Shown one piece after another: positions 18,349 through 26,789 of a DNA stretch of 64,000 bases (the first letter of the stretch is position 1; every line of letters begins with the position of its first letter). The DNA comes from Kordia aestuariivivens (lineage in GTDB: Bacteria; Bacteroidota; Bacteroidia; Flavobacteriales; Flavobacteriaceae): positions 310,001 to 374,000 of the forward strand of contig NZ_JACGWS010000001.1 in NCBI RefSeq assembly GCF_014397005.1. The letters run 5' to 3'. The notes beneath the pieces are model-generated. The model had not been told where the DNA came from. It saw only the letters and a list, made by a program, of their open reading frames with translations, and did not search any database. Position numbers and translations under genes: made by a program.

Positions 18349-19076
18349 CTTGTTTTAATAGTACCGCGTTCTTCCAGCCGGATAATTTTCAGTAGAATCT
18401 TAATGAAAAATCCGGGATTGATTACAATTTGCACTTTTCTAGTAACTTTTTCGTCTCTCTCCGTAATTAATTGTGGCCAAGTTGTTTCTGGCGAATTTGC
18501 TAACAATGTTGCATATTTCCAAGCGCCATCTCTGGCAAGTTTCATGCTAAAATCGATTAAAATCGTATCAAATTTTTCTGTCACTTTGATAATTTTCGCA
18601 AGTGTTGTCCAAATGATAGACAATTCTTTTTCTACATCGTGAACCAATTCGCCCAAAATCACATTAATCTTATCAAAATCATCTTTCAGGTCTTCAATAT
18701 TTTTTCCTTTCATCACTTCGGCAGCGGCAATTCCTAAATCCAAATTAATATGCGCGTTCATGCCCAACAATAAATGTTGCAACACAATAAACCAATAATT
18801 ATCAGCTTCGTCAAAGGCAGCTACCCACGATTTACTTGGCGTAGCGCCATTTTTAAAATCTGTATATGCTTGTAGATATCTATTGGCAAAAATAACGTCC
18901 AAACGTTCCATACGCGGATTATCATCAAAAAAATGATTCTCAATGCCTTCCTTTACTTTGCAAGTTACCTTTTGATACAACGCCGCGAAATAGCCCATTG
19001 TACTTGGAATTTGCTTATTTTCTTCAATAATAGCGTCTAAAAAAGAAATCACTTCGTCAATGGTTGTAGCTTGCAT
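18324..19076 (-). CDS. DUF5995-like cytoplasmic protein
   Basis: The 250-aa soluble, mostly helical protein resembles what I recall as DUF5995, with the typical GMNAHINLDLG segment near residues 123-133, a preceding WFIVLQHLLL stretch and an N-terminal MGYFAALYQKVTCKVKEGI. The conserved His residues (HLLLGMNAHIN) could bind a metal, but this is a guess. There is no signal peptide or membrane helix. The function is unknown. It converges on gldC, and its last codons form half of the shared terminator. Confidence 0.8.
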   Translation of the reverse strand: MQATTIDEVISFLDAIIEENKQIPSTMGYFAALYQKVTCKVKEGIENHFFDDNPRMERLDVIFANRYLQAYTDFKNGATPSKSWVAAFDEADNYWFIVLQHLLLGMNAHINLDLGIAAAEVMKGKNIEDLKDDFDKINVILGELVHDVEKELSIIWTTLAKIIKVTEKFDTILIDFSMKLARDGAWKYATLLANSPETTWPQLITERDEKVTRKVQIVINPGFFIKILLKIIRLEERGTIKTRIEILEKD

Positions 19077-19220
19077 GCTTTTGAGTTTTGGTCAACTAAA
19101 AGTATGAAAATCTTCCAAGGTTGAAAAGGAAACGAGCACAATTACGACTTATAGTAGTATTGAGTTATGAGAAGTGAGTACTTAGTATTAAGATGATGGA
19201 AAATAGAGAAGAGAGAAGTG

Positions 19221-19254
19221 AGAAGAGAGAAGAGAGAAGAGAGAAGAGAGAAGA
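19221..19254. repeat. Heptamer tandem repeat AGAAGAG
   Basis: AGAAGAG is repeated 4.7 times in perfect register. More degenerate copies lie just to the left (19205-19218). It is a purine-only microsatellite in non-coding DNA. Confidence 0.85.
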
Positions 19255-19280
19255 AAATACGCGAACTAAAACGAACATAA

Positions 19281-19576
19281 TAAACCTGAGTTCGATATAA
19301 AATTATATGCGACAGACTCTTTTTCCGCAGTGTAGCAATCATTTTACGTTAAGAATTTTCGAAGCCTTGGAGAAAATTTAGTAAAATGAGTGCGGTTTTA
19401 GCTTTCCGAAGAGAAAGCTAAAAACACCTCTGGAAAAAGCGCATTTTCTTTTGTTTCTTTTCTTTGTGCGAGCAAAGTAAAAGAAAGTAAAATAATTAAA
19501 AATGAAATACTTAGTTCGAAATTTTCAATAAACACTTAATTTTTATTTTGTTGAAGTTGTATCAAACTCACATTAA
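19281..19576. repeat. MITE-like inverted-repeat element, copy 2
   Basis: The 515-base gap between 19077 and 19591 has no credible gene. Most of it is an element of about 296 bases with inverted ends: TAAACCTGAGTTCGATATAA on the left, and TTGTATCAAACTCACATTAA on the right (15 of 20 positions complementary). The end sequence GTGAGTTCGATATAA is shared with the element at 4982-5229. Inside are two further hairpins, AGCTTTC / GAAAGCT near 19400 and a TTTCTTTTCTTTG / CAAAGTAAAAGAAA structure near 19455-19490. Confidence 0.55.
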
Positions 19577-19591
19577 TAATAAAAAAAACTA

Positions 19592-19963
19592 ATGAAAAAA
19601 ATCATCTTCGTTTACAACGCGAAATCAGGAAAAATAAATGGCTTGCTCGATGTGGCTCACAAACTCATCAGCCCCAAAACTTATCAATGTAAATTGTGTT
19701 CTGTTACGCACAATGCATTTTCAGAAAATGAACAATGGAAAGAATTTAGAAAGAATTTTTCGCTTCCACTAGAATTTTTACACAGTGATGAATTTGAAGC
19801 AAAATATGCAACGATAGACACAAAATATCCTGTAGTTTTTTTGGAAGAACATCAAAAATTAACGGAATGGATCCCGAAAAGGGAAATAGAAAAAATAGAA
19901 ACTACGCAGGAGTTAATTCAGTTGATACAATCGAAAACTAAGAGTTTTTCAAATCTTTATTAA
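19592..19963 (+). CDS. Small conserved hypothetical protein
   Basis: The 123-aa protein begins MKKIIFVYNAKSGKINGLLD and has a paired-cysteine segment QCKLCSVTHNAF at about residues 33-44. It is soluble, with no signal peptide or membrane segment. The alternating strand/helix pattern could be a thioredoxin- or GTPase-like fold, but I see no P-loop. I do not recognise the family. Its last 26 bases overlap the convergent engB gene. The start follows the right end of the inverted-repeat element at 19576 by about 15 bases, so any promoter must lie within that element. Confidence 0.7.
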   Translation: MKKIIFVYNAKSGKINGLLDVAHKLISPKTYQCKLCSVTHNAFSENEQWKEFRKNFSLPLEFLHSDEFEAKYATIDTKYPVVFLEEHQKLTEWIPKREIEKIETTQELIQLIQSKTKSFSNLY

Positions 19964-20546
19964 TCTGTCCGATAAATTTAATCACTTCATCACGACCAAT
20001 TGCTTTTGATGAAGAAGTAATAAAGTGTTGCGGCATTTCTTCCCAAACATCTTCCAGTAATTTTTCACGATACGCTTCCACATGTTTGTCTATTTGTGAA
20101 GGACGCAATTTATCAGCTTTGGTGAAAATAATACAAAAAGGAATCTGATTTTCGCCAAGCCATTGCATAAATTCCAAATCTACTTTTTGCGGTTCGTGTC
20201 TAATATCAACCAACACAAAACCACAAACTAATTGTGTGCGCTTGCTGAAATATTCGGTAATAAACTTTTGAAAAACACGCTTGGTAGTCTTAGACGTTTT
20301 TGCGTAACCGTATCCTGGTAAATCGACTAAAAACCATTCGTCATTAATCTTAAAATGATTAATTAACTGTGTTTTTCCAGGTCTTCCAGAAGTCTTAGCT
20401 AAGCTTTTACGTTGTGTCAACATATTAATCAATGAAGACTTCCCAACATTAGAGCGACCAATAAAAGCGTATTCAGGAATTGGGTTTTTTGGACATTTCG
20501 CAACATCCGAATTGCTCATGACGAATTCGGCAGACTTTATTTTCAT
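19938..20546 (-). CDS. engB: Ribosome biogenesis GTPase EngB/YsxC
   Basis: This is an essential GTPase for assembly of the large ribosomal subunit. The 202-aa protein carries all G motifs: G1 GRSNVGKSSLI (about 31-41), G2 region SGRPGKTQ, G3 DLPGYGYAKTS and G4 TKADKL, with G5 in ITSSSKAIG near the C-terminus. The size is typical. The start MKIKSAEFVMS matches the family. It lies 11 bases after the hydrolase gene in the same direction and probably forms an operon with it. Its 3' end overlaps the small convergent gene. Confidence 0.96.
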   Translation of the reverse strand: MKIKSAEFVMSNSDVAKCPKNPIPEYAFIGRSNVGKSSLINMLTQRKSLAKTSGRPGKTQLINHFKINDEWFLVDLPGYGYAKTSKTTKRVFQKFITEYFSKRTQLVCGFVLVDIRHEPQKVDLEFMQWLGENQIPFCIIFTKADKLRPSQIDKHVEAYREKLLEDVWEEMPQHFITSSSKAIGRDEVIKFIGQINKDLKNS

Positions 20547-20557
20547 AATAGATTTGA

Positions 20558-21322
20558 TTAAAAATTACGTTTTGTCAACCAATCTTGTAGATGATTATTG
20601 AATTCTTTTGGATGTTCCATCATTGGCGCGTGTCCGCACTTATCAATCCAGTACAAATCTGAATCGGGTAATAAATCATGAAACTCTTCAGCAACATTTG
20701 GAGGTGTTACGGTATCGTTCTTTCCCCAAATAATTCCCACAGGAATGTTCATTTTAGGTAAATCTTTTCCCATATTATGACGAATTGCACTTTTTGCAAT
20801 CGACAGTGTTTTTACCAGTTTACTACGATTATTAACAGTAGCGAAAACTTCGTCGACAATCTCCTTAGTAGCCACTGCAGGATCGTAAAAAACATCTTCA
20901 CTTTTCTTCTTAATAAACTCGTAATCACCACGTTTAGGATATCCATCACCCATAGCATTTTCATACAAACCAGAACTTCCCGTAATCACTAAACCTTTCA
21001 CCAATTCAGGATATAACTTAGTATGTAAAAGCCCAATATGTCCACCTAAAGAATTTCCTAATAAAATAACTTTATCAAGTTTTTTGTGGAGTATAAAATC
21101 TCGGACATATTTCGCGAAATTCTTCACGTTTGTCTTTAGAAGTGGCATCGTGTAAATAGGCAACTCAGGGATTAAAATCTTATATCCTTGTGCTGAGAAA
21201 TTTTCGGAAACGGCTTCGAAATTACTCAAACCGCCCATTAAGCCATGCAGAATAACGATAGGTGTCCCTTCTCCCAATTCGAGATAATTGAATTTACCTT
21301 CCTTTTTAAAGCTTTCTTTCAT
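20558..21322 (-). CDS. Alpha/beta hydrolase
   Basis: The 254-aa protein has the oxyanion-hole motif VILHGLMGG near 23-31, the nucleophile elbow LLGNSLGGHIG with Ser91, an acid in GKNDTVTPP and the catalytic His in IDKCGHAPMMEHP. The helical cap between the elbow and the acid is of normal size. There is no signal peptide, so it is cytoplasmic. The substrate is unknown. It is a small esterase or a C-C hydrolase of the type often found beside engB in Bacteroidota. It is upstream of engB in the same orientation and divergent from mraZ. Confidence 0.9.
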   Translation of the reverse strand: MKESFKKEGKFNYLELGEGTPIVILHGLMGGLSNFEAVSENFSAQGYKILIPELPIYTMPLLKTNVKNFAKYVRDFILHKKLDKVILLGNSLGGHIGLLHTKLYPELVKGLVITGSSGLYENAMGDGYPKRGDYEFIKKKSEDVFYDPAVATKEIVDEVFATVNNRSKLVKTLSIAKSAIRHNMGKDLPKMNIPVGIIWGKNDTVTPPNVAEEFHDLLPDSDLYWIDKCGHAPMMEHPKEFNNHLQDWLTKRNF

Positions 21323-21509
21323 TAATGCCTATCAGTTTTTTTACAAGAGACAAATATAGGCATTTCGAAATTATTAAAATGCTTTTTTTTAAATGTCTCA
21401 AAAATTATCAAAACACACCATAAATATCGCAAAAATGCTTCATTCTGATTTGGAATTAGCACGCATCAAACTTCTGTTTTTCAGTGTATTTATAGGTTTT
21501 TAAGGTCGA

Positions 21510-21558
21510 AAAGTGAAAAACTTATCAACAAAGTGGTAGAAAGTGGTAAAATGTGGTA
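21510..21558 (+). promoter_or_regulatory. Phased MraZ-type operator boxes upstream of the dcw cluster
   Basis: Boxes AAAGTGA (21510), AAAGTGG (21530), AAAGTGG (21540) and AATGTGG (21550) start exactly 20, 10 and 10 bases apart, so all lie on the same helix face. The three rightmost form direct repeats of seven bases with three-base spacers. This layout matches MraZ binding sites described in Mollicutes (AAAGTG repeats with three-base spacers) and resembles the TGGG repeats of E. coli. They sit where the -33 region of the mraZ promoter would be, consistent with repression by MraZ. Confidence 0.75.
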
Positions 21559-21568
21559 ATATTTTCAA

Positions 21569-21576
21569 TATATTTG
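21569..21576 (+). promoter_or_regulatory. -7 element of the mraZ/dcw promoter
   Basis: TATATTTG is a perfect TAnnTTTG match, ten bases after the last MraZ box. It predicts a start near 21583, about 24 bases before the mraZ GTG. Confidence 0.6.
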
Positions 21577-21606
21577 AATCTTATTATAGGTAAACCATAT
21601 TCTCAC

Positions 21607-22080
21607 GTGATAAATTTAATTGGAACATACGAATGCAAAGTAGACGCGAAAGGGCGAATGCTTGTGCCGTCTGCTGTAAAAAAGCAGTTGTCTCCAGTGT
21701 TGCAAGATGGTTTCATCATAAAACAAGGTTTATTTGGTTCGTGTTTAGAATTGCATCCAATGAGTGAATGGAACACGGTCACACAAACACTTAACAAACT
21801 TAGTCGTTTTGACAGAGAAAATGTCGATTTCATTCGAAGATTTAACAAAGGTGTTCGAATCGTAGAAATTGATTCTGCAGGACGATTATTGATTCCGAAA
21901 GACTTAGTGGTTTTTGCAGGAATAAAAAAAGAAATAGTACTGTCGTCAGCAATCAATATCATTGAAATCTGGGACAAGGAAAAATATGAAGCTGCAACGG
22001 ATGATGCTACGGTAGATATTGGCGATTTAGCTGAAAAAGTAATGGGAAATGGCAATGGAGACGGAAATGGAATATCATAA
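21607..22080 (+). CDS. mraZ: Transcriptional regulator MraZ
   Basis: MraZ is the conserved first gene of the division and cell wall cluster. It binds DNA as a ring-shaped oligomer and represses its own operon. The 157-aa protein has the two-fold repeated AbrB-like half: INLIGTYECKVDAKGRMLVP at the N-terminus and RIVEIDSAGRLLIPKDL in the second half. I chose GTG at 21607 because it places INLIGTYECK at the N-terminus as in other family members. An ATG at 21553 would lie inside the last operator box and upstream of the predicted transcription start. The last 14 bases overlap rsmH. Confidence 0.93.
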   Translation: MINLIGTYECKVDAKGRMLVPSAVKKQLSPVLQDGFIIKQGLFGSCLELHPMSEWNTVTQTLNKLSRFDRENVDFIRRFNKGVRIVEIDSAGRLLIPKDLVVFAGIKKEIVLSSAINIIEIWDKEKYEAATDDATVDIGDLAEKVMGNGNGDGNGIS

Positions 22081-22963
22081 TCCAGTATTGCTCAAAGAAA
22101 CGGTTGATGGACTCAATATCAAGGAAGATGGAGTGTATGTAGATGTAACTTTTGGCGGTGGCGGACACTCAAAAGAAATTTTGAGTCGCTTAGGCGAAAA
22201 CGGAAAACTATTTGCCTTTGATCAAGATCAAGATGCGCTAGACAATGCAATTGACGATCCGCGATTTAAGTTGATCAGTCAGAATTTTAGACATATAAAA
22301 AAGTTCTTACGTTTTTATGGAATCAAAAAAGTGGACGGAATCTTAGGAGATTTTGGTGTTTCATCTCATCAATTTGATGTGGCAGAACGCGGTTTTTCAT
22401 TACGGTTTGAAGCGGATTTGGATATGCGAATGGATCAAGAAGGAGACATTTCGGCGTATAACGTTGTCAACGAATACTCGGAAAAAGAGTTAGTATCAAT
22501 TCTATCTCAGTATGGAGAAGTTCGAGGGGCAAAAGCCATTGCAGCTCAGATTGTAGAAGTGCGAGAAGAACAGCCAATCAAAACAACAGAAGAGTTGCGA
22601 GTTGCATTGAAGCGCTTTTTGCCAAATTATAAAGAACATAAAATATTGGCACAAATCTATCAAGCGATTCGAATTGAAGTCAATCAAGAAATAGAAGTTT
22701 TAAAAGAATTTCTATTAGAGACTACTGAATTGTTAGACACAGGCGGAAGAATTAGTTTAATCAGTTATCACTCGTTAGAAGACCGATTGGTAAAACGATT
22801 CATCCGAAACGGATTATTTGAAGGCGAACCAGAAAAAGATTTCTATGGAAGGTTTGAAGTGCCATTCAAAAAAGTTGGCGGCTTAATTGTTCCGTCGAAA
22901 GAAGAAATAAAAACAAACAACAGAGCGCGTAGCGCAAAACTAAGAATAGCAGAACGTTTGTAA
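22067..22963 (+). CDS. rsmH: 16S rRNA (cytosine-1402-N4) methyltransferase
   Basis: RsmH (MraW) methylates N4 of C1402 in the 16S rRNA P-site region. The 298-aa protein begins EYHNPVLLKETVDGL and has the SAM-binding motif VDVTFGGGGHSKEIL, the family signature GILGDFGVSSHQFDVAERGF, and RISLISYHSLEDRLVKRFI near the C-terminus. Start choice: ATG at 22067 gives the standard MEYHNP start. ATGs at 22049 and 22055 are possible. It overlaps mraZ by 14 bases and is two bases from ftsL. Confidence 0.96.
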   Translation: MEYHNPVLLKETVDGLNIKEDGVYVDVTFGGGGHSKEILSRLGENGKLFAFDQDQDALDNAIDDPRFKLISQNFRHIKKFLRFYGIKKVDGILGDFGVSSHQFDVAERGFSLRFEADLDMRMDQEGDISAYNVVNEYSEKELVSILSQYGEVRGAKAIAAQIVEVREEQPIKTTEELRVALKRFLPNYKEHKILAQIYQAIRIEVNQEIEVLKEFLLETTELLDTGGRISLISYHSLEDRLVKRFIRNGLFEGEPEKDFYGRFEVPFKKVGGLIVPSKEEIKTNNRARSAKLRIAERL

Positions 22964-22965
22964 CT

Positions 22966-23283
22966 ATGAAGCAAAACATATATGACATACTAAAAGGGAA
23001 GTTCCTTATTAATGACGACGCCATCAAAAACTGGCGTTTCATTGTATTTGCTTCGTTTCTAGCGTTGATTATGATTGCAAGTTCACATTGGGCAGACGAA
23101 AAAGTTCACAAAATAGCAAAACTAAACGATCAAGTAAAAGAACTAAAAAGTGAATTTGTAGACGCGCGAACGAGCTTGCAACAACTAAAATTAGAGTCGT
23201 ATATCACGGAAAAAGTAGCTGAAAGAGGAATCAAACCTTCTGAAAATCCACCAAAAAAAATTAGAGTAAAGTCACAACAATAA
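22966..23283 (+). CDS. ftsL: FtsL-like division protein
   Basis: The 105-aa bitopic membrane protein has a short cytoplasmic N-terminus, one transmembrane helix (about residues 26-42, FIVFASFLALIMIASSHW) and a periplasmic coiled coil (KVHKIAKLNDQVKELKSEF). Sequence similarity among FtsL proteins is low, so the call rests on topology and on position between rsmH and ftsI, where flavobacterial ftsL lies. It would bridge FtsQ and the FtsW-FtsI synthase in the divisome. It is part of the dcw operon, with six bases to ftsI. Confidence 0.85.
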   Translation: MKQNIYDILKGKFLINDDAIKNWRFIVFASFLALIMIASSHWADEKVHKIAKLNDQVKELKSEFVDARTSLQQLKLESYITEKVAERGIKPSENPPKKIRVKSQQ

Positions 23284-23289
23284 ACACTA

Positions 23290-25296
23290 ATGCCAGTAAC
23301 CGACAAGAACATATTAAATCGTTTATATTTTATCGCAGGAGCTATGTTTCTTTTCGCGATAGCGATTGTTGTGCAATTGGCTAACATTCAATTTGTAGAA
23401 GGTGACAAATACAAAGAAATGGCGCTAGAGCAAACATTCAGAAATGCTACCATTGCTCCAAGTCGCGGAAATGTATACGCCGATGATGGAAGTTTATTGG
23501 CAACTTCAGTGCCTAAATACGATATCTACTTCGATACAAAAACGGTAAAATCGAATGTGTTTACAGATAAAAATGTAAAATCATTATCTGACTCACTAGC
23601 CACAATGTTTGGAAAGTCTTCTGGTCATTACGAAAAAATGTTAAAAACGGCTCGTAAGAACAAAAATCAATACTTGCGAATTGCACGTAAGCTTAGTTAC
23701 TCAGAATACATTCGAATCAAAAAATTTCCAATATTCAAATTAGGAGCGAACAAAGGCGGATTTATTGACAAAGTAAAAACGGTTCGCGAACATCCAATTG
23801 GTAGAATTGCAGAACGCACGGTTGGTTACGAACGTAAAGATGATAAAGGATATTACACACGCGTTGGACTCGAAGGTGCTTTTGGCGAATACTTGCGTGG
23901 AAAAGCAGGAAGACGACTTGAGCAAAAAATTGCGAAAGGACAATGGAAACCTGTTTCGGGCGATAACGAATTAGAGCCGCAAGATGGTTTTGATATCATA
24001 TCTACGGTAAACGTAAACATTCAAGACATTGCGCATCATGCGTTGTTGGAACAATTAGAAAAGTACAAAGCCGATCACGGTTGTGTGGTGGTGATGGAAG
24101 TGGCAACAGGAGAAATCAAAGCCATTTCAAACTTAGGAAGAAACAAAAAAGGAAAATATTACGAACGCTTAAACTATGCAGTTGGCGAATCGCACGAGCC
24201 AGGTTCAACCTTCAAGTTGATGGCAATAGTTGCAGCGTTGGAAGACAAAGTAATCGATAGCAGTTATGTTGTGGACACTGGAGATGGAAAACTCACTTAT
24301 TACGGGAAAACGGTACGAGATTCAAACAATAGAGGTTACGGAAAAATTTCAGCTTCGGAAGCTTTTGAAGTATCATCAAACACAGGAATCGTAAAAATAA
24401 TTCAAGATTTCTACGGTAAAAATCCTGAAAAATTTGTGGATCGACTCTATAATATGGGTTTAAATAAAAAACTAGACTTGCCAATTACTGGAGAAGGAGT
24501 TCCAATTATTCCACATCCGAATGACAAAGGTTGGAGTGGAATTTCATTACCATGGATGGCTTTCGGATACGGAGTTTCCTTAACGCCATTACAAACGCTT
24601 ACTTTTTACAACGCCATTGCGAATGATGGTGAAATGGTGCGTCCACGATTTGTAAAAGCAGTGCGTGAAAACTGGTATGCAAGCGAAAAAGTATTTGAAA
24701 AAGAAGTCATCATTCCGTCAATCTGTTCCAAAGAAACAGTGGAGAAAGTAAAAAAGATGATGCAAAATGTAGTGGAGAAAAAACACGGAACTGGAAACAG
24801 TTTGTATTCTCCAGATTTCTCGATGGCAGGAAAAACAGGAACGTGTCAGAAGAATTACATCATAAAAGAAAACAAAGAATACATCTCAACATTTTCAGGC
24901 TTTTTCCCAGTGGAAAATCCAAAATACTCGTGTATTGTTGTCATTCATGAGCCAGACAGAACTATTGGGTATTACGGAGCGGATGTTTCGGGACCAGTAT
25001 TTAAGAAAATTGCACACAAAATATATACTGACACACCAATTTTTGATGAAGTAGAAAGTATTCATAGTGTGTCGGGAACGGTTTCAACGGATTATGAGAA
25101 ATATCGTGAGAAATCGATAAAATATAAAACCATCGTCCCAGATGTAATTGGAATGCCAGCAATGGATGCCATTCCGTTACTCGAAAATTTAGGATTGGAT
25201 GTTGAAATCAGCGGAAGCGGAAAAGTAACCAAGCAATCGCTAGAAGCAGGAAAAAAAATAGGATCACAAAAAAAGATTGTACTAGACTTATCGTGA
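23290..25296 (+). CDS. ftsI: Division-specific transpeptidase (penicillin-binding protein) with PASTA domain
   Basis: FtsI cross-links septal peptidoglycan. The 668-aa protein has an N-terminal membrane anchor (about 12-32), a dimerisation/pedestal domain and a transpeptidase domain with SxxK GSTFK (Ser306, Lys309), SxN SSN (Ser362, Asn364) and KTGT (515-518). A C-terminal PASTA domain covers about 610-668 (IVPDVIGMPAMDAIPLLENL), a feature found in Bacteroidota and Gram-positives but not in E. coli FtsI. Its TGA stop overlaps the GTG start of murE. Confidence 0.96.
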   Translation: MPVTDKNILNRLYFIAGAMFLFAIAIVVQLANIQFVEGDKYKEMALEQTFRNATIAPSRGNVYADDGSLLATSVPKYDIYFDTKTVKSNVFTDKNVKSLSDSLATMFGKSSGHYEKMLKTARKNKNQYLRIARKLSYSEYIRIKKFPIFKLGANKGGFIDKVKTVREHPIGRIAERTVGYERKDDKGYYTRVGLEGAFGEYLRGKAGRRLEQKIAKGQWKPVSGDNELEPQDGFDIISTVNVNIQDIAHHALLEQLEKYKADHGCVVVMEVATGEIKAISNLGRNKKGKYYERLNYAVGESHEPGSTFKLMAIVAALEDKVIDSSYVVDTGDGKLTYYGKTVRDSNNRGYGKISASEAFEVSSNTGIVKIIQDFYGKNPEKFVDRLYNMGLNKKLDLPITGEGVPIIPHPNDKGWSGISLPWMAFGYGVSLTPLQTLTFYNAIANDGEMVRPRFVKAVRENWYASEKVFEKEVIIPSICSKETVEKVKKMMQNVVEKKHGTGNSLYSPDFSMAGKTGTCQKNYIIKENKEYISTFSGFFPVENPKYSCIVVIHEPDRTIGYYGADVSGPVFKKIAHKIYTDTPIFDEVESIHSVSGTVSTDYEKYREKSIKYKTIVPDVIGMPAMDAIPLLENLGLDVEISGSGKVTKQSLEAGKKIGSQKKIVLDLS

Positions 25297-26756
25297 AGAT
25301 ATTAAAAGACATATTATACAAGGTTCCACTCGAAGCAGTTACGGGCGATACGGCAATTTCCGTACGCGAACTCGTATTTGATTCTCGAAAAGTGCAACTA
25401 AATGATGTCTTTATCGCAATCAAAGGATATGAAGTAGATGGACATAGTTACATCAGCAAGGCGATAAAAGCAGGTGCAATAGCTGTGATTTGTGAAGAAA
25501 TTCCAGAAAATATCGTTAACGGAATTACATACATACAAGTTGCGAATGGAAATAGTGCGTTGGCAATCATGGCATCAAACTATTACGAAAATCCTTCAGA
25601 AAACTTGAAACTGATCGGAGTTACAGGAACCAACGGAAAAACAACGGTTGCAACCTTATTATATCAACTCTTTAAAAAAGCAGGGTATAAGGTTGGTTTA
25701 CTATCTACGGTAAAAGTTTTGGTAGATGAAACTGAATATAATGCAACACATACCACACCAGATTCCTTAACGATTAACAGGTATTTGCAAGAAATGAATC
25801 ATGAAGGTGTAGAATATTGTTTCATGGAAGTTTCGTCACACGGAATTCATCAAAAAAGAACTGAAGGACTCACGTTTCAAGGTGGAATCTTTACAAACTT
25901 ATCGCACGATCATTTAGACTATCATGATACGTTTGCTGAATACAGAGATGTAAAAAAGCAGTTTTTTGATGAATTGCCAAAAGAAGCATTTGCATTGGTA
26001 AATATGGACGATAAAAATGGCTTGATCATGTTGCAAAACACCAAAGCCAAAAAATATACGTACGCACTAAAAACGTATGCAGATTATCGAGCGCAAATCT
26101 TGGAAAACAGATTGGCAGGTTTACTATTAAAAATCAACGACAATGAAGTTTGGACGAAGTTAATTGGAAGTTTCAATGCGTACAATCTATTGTCAATTTA
26201 CGCTACAGCGGAATTATTAGGCTTAGAAGAGCTAGAAATATTACGATTGATCAGTGAACTCGAAAGTGTAAGTGGTCGCTTTGAATATTTCATCACAAAA
26301 AATAAAATCACAGCAATTGTTGATTATGCGCATACGCCAGATGCTTTAAAGAATGTACTGGAAACCATCAACAGTATCCGAACAGGAAACGAACAACTTA
26401 TTACGGTTGTTGGTTGTGGCGGCGATAGAGATGTAACAAAACGCCCAAAAATGGGGAACATCGCGTCAACGCTCAGTACAAAAGCAATCTTTACATCAGA
26501 CAATCCACGAAGTGAAGATCCTGATACTATTATTGAAGCGATTGAAAAAGGTGTAGAACCACAGAATTATAAAAAAACACTCTCGATCACGGATCGAAAG
26601 CAAGCTATAAAAACGGCGTGTCAACTTGCTAGTGAAAATGACATCATTCTCATTGCGGGAAAAGGGCATGAAACCTATCAAGAAGTAAAAGGTAAAAGAA
26701 CCGATTTTGATGATTACAAAATTGCCAAAGAAATACTAGACAATCTCAACGAATAA
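25293..26756 (+). CDS. murE: UDP-N-acetylmuramoyl-tripeptide synthetase MurE
   Basis: MurE adds the third amino acid to UDP-MurNAc-L-Ala-D-Glu. The 487-aa Mur ligase has the ATP loop GVTGTNGKTTVATLL (about 109-123), the carbamylated-Lys region and the C-terminal TSDNPRSEDPD. The DNPR motif is the known signature for meso-diaminopimelate, so the peptidoglycan is predicted to be DAP-type. The start is GTG at 25293, overlapping the ftsI stop by four bases (GTGA). That arrangement indicates coupled translation. Confidence 0.96.
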   Translation: MKILKDILYKVPLEAVTGDTAISVRELVFDSRKVQLNDVFIAIKGYEVDGHSYISKAIKAGAIAVICEEIPENIVNGITYIQVANGNSALAIMASNYYENPSENLKLIGVTGTNGKTTVATLLYQLFKKAGYKVGLLSTVKVLVDETEYNATHTTPDSLTINRYLQEMNHEGVEYCFMEVSSHGIHQKRTEGLTFQGGIFTNLSHDHLDYHDTFAEYRDVKKQFFDELPKEAFALVNMDDKNGLIMLQNTKAKKYTYALKTYADYRAQILENRLAGLLLKINDNEVWTKLIGSFNAYNLLSIYATAELLGLEELEILRLISELESVSGRFEYFITKNKITAIVDYAHTPDALKNVLETINSIRTGNEQLITVVGCGGDRDVTKRPKMGNIASTLSTKAIFTSDNPRSEDPDTIIEAIEKGVEPQNYKKTLSITDRKQAIKTACQLASENDIILIAGKGHETYQEVKGKRTDFDDYKIAKEILDNLNE

Positions 26757-26789
26757 CAAGTTTAAACAAGCATAACAACAAAAGAAAAT

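Noticed and set aside
19221-19254. Tandem repeats considered as a CRISPR array
   Set aside because: Seven-base units without spacers. No repeat-spacer pattern exists anywhere in the window and there are no cas genes.
19142-19342. Open reading frame of 66 codons on the minus strand across the AGAAGAG repeat
   Set aside because: It is a translation of a purine/pyrimidine-biased simple repeat (Ser-Leu-Leu-Phe series) and runs into the inverted-repeat element; no protein-like features.
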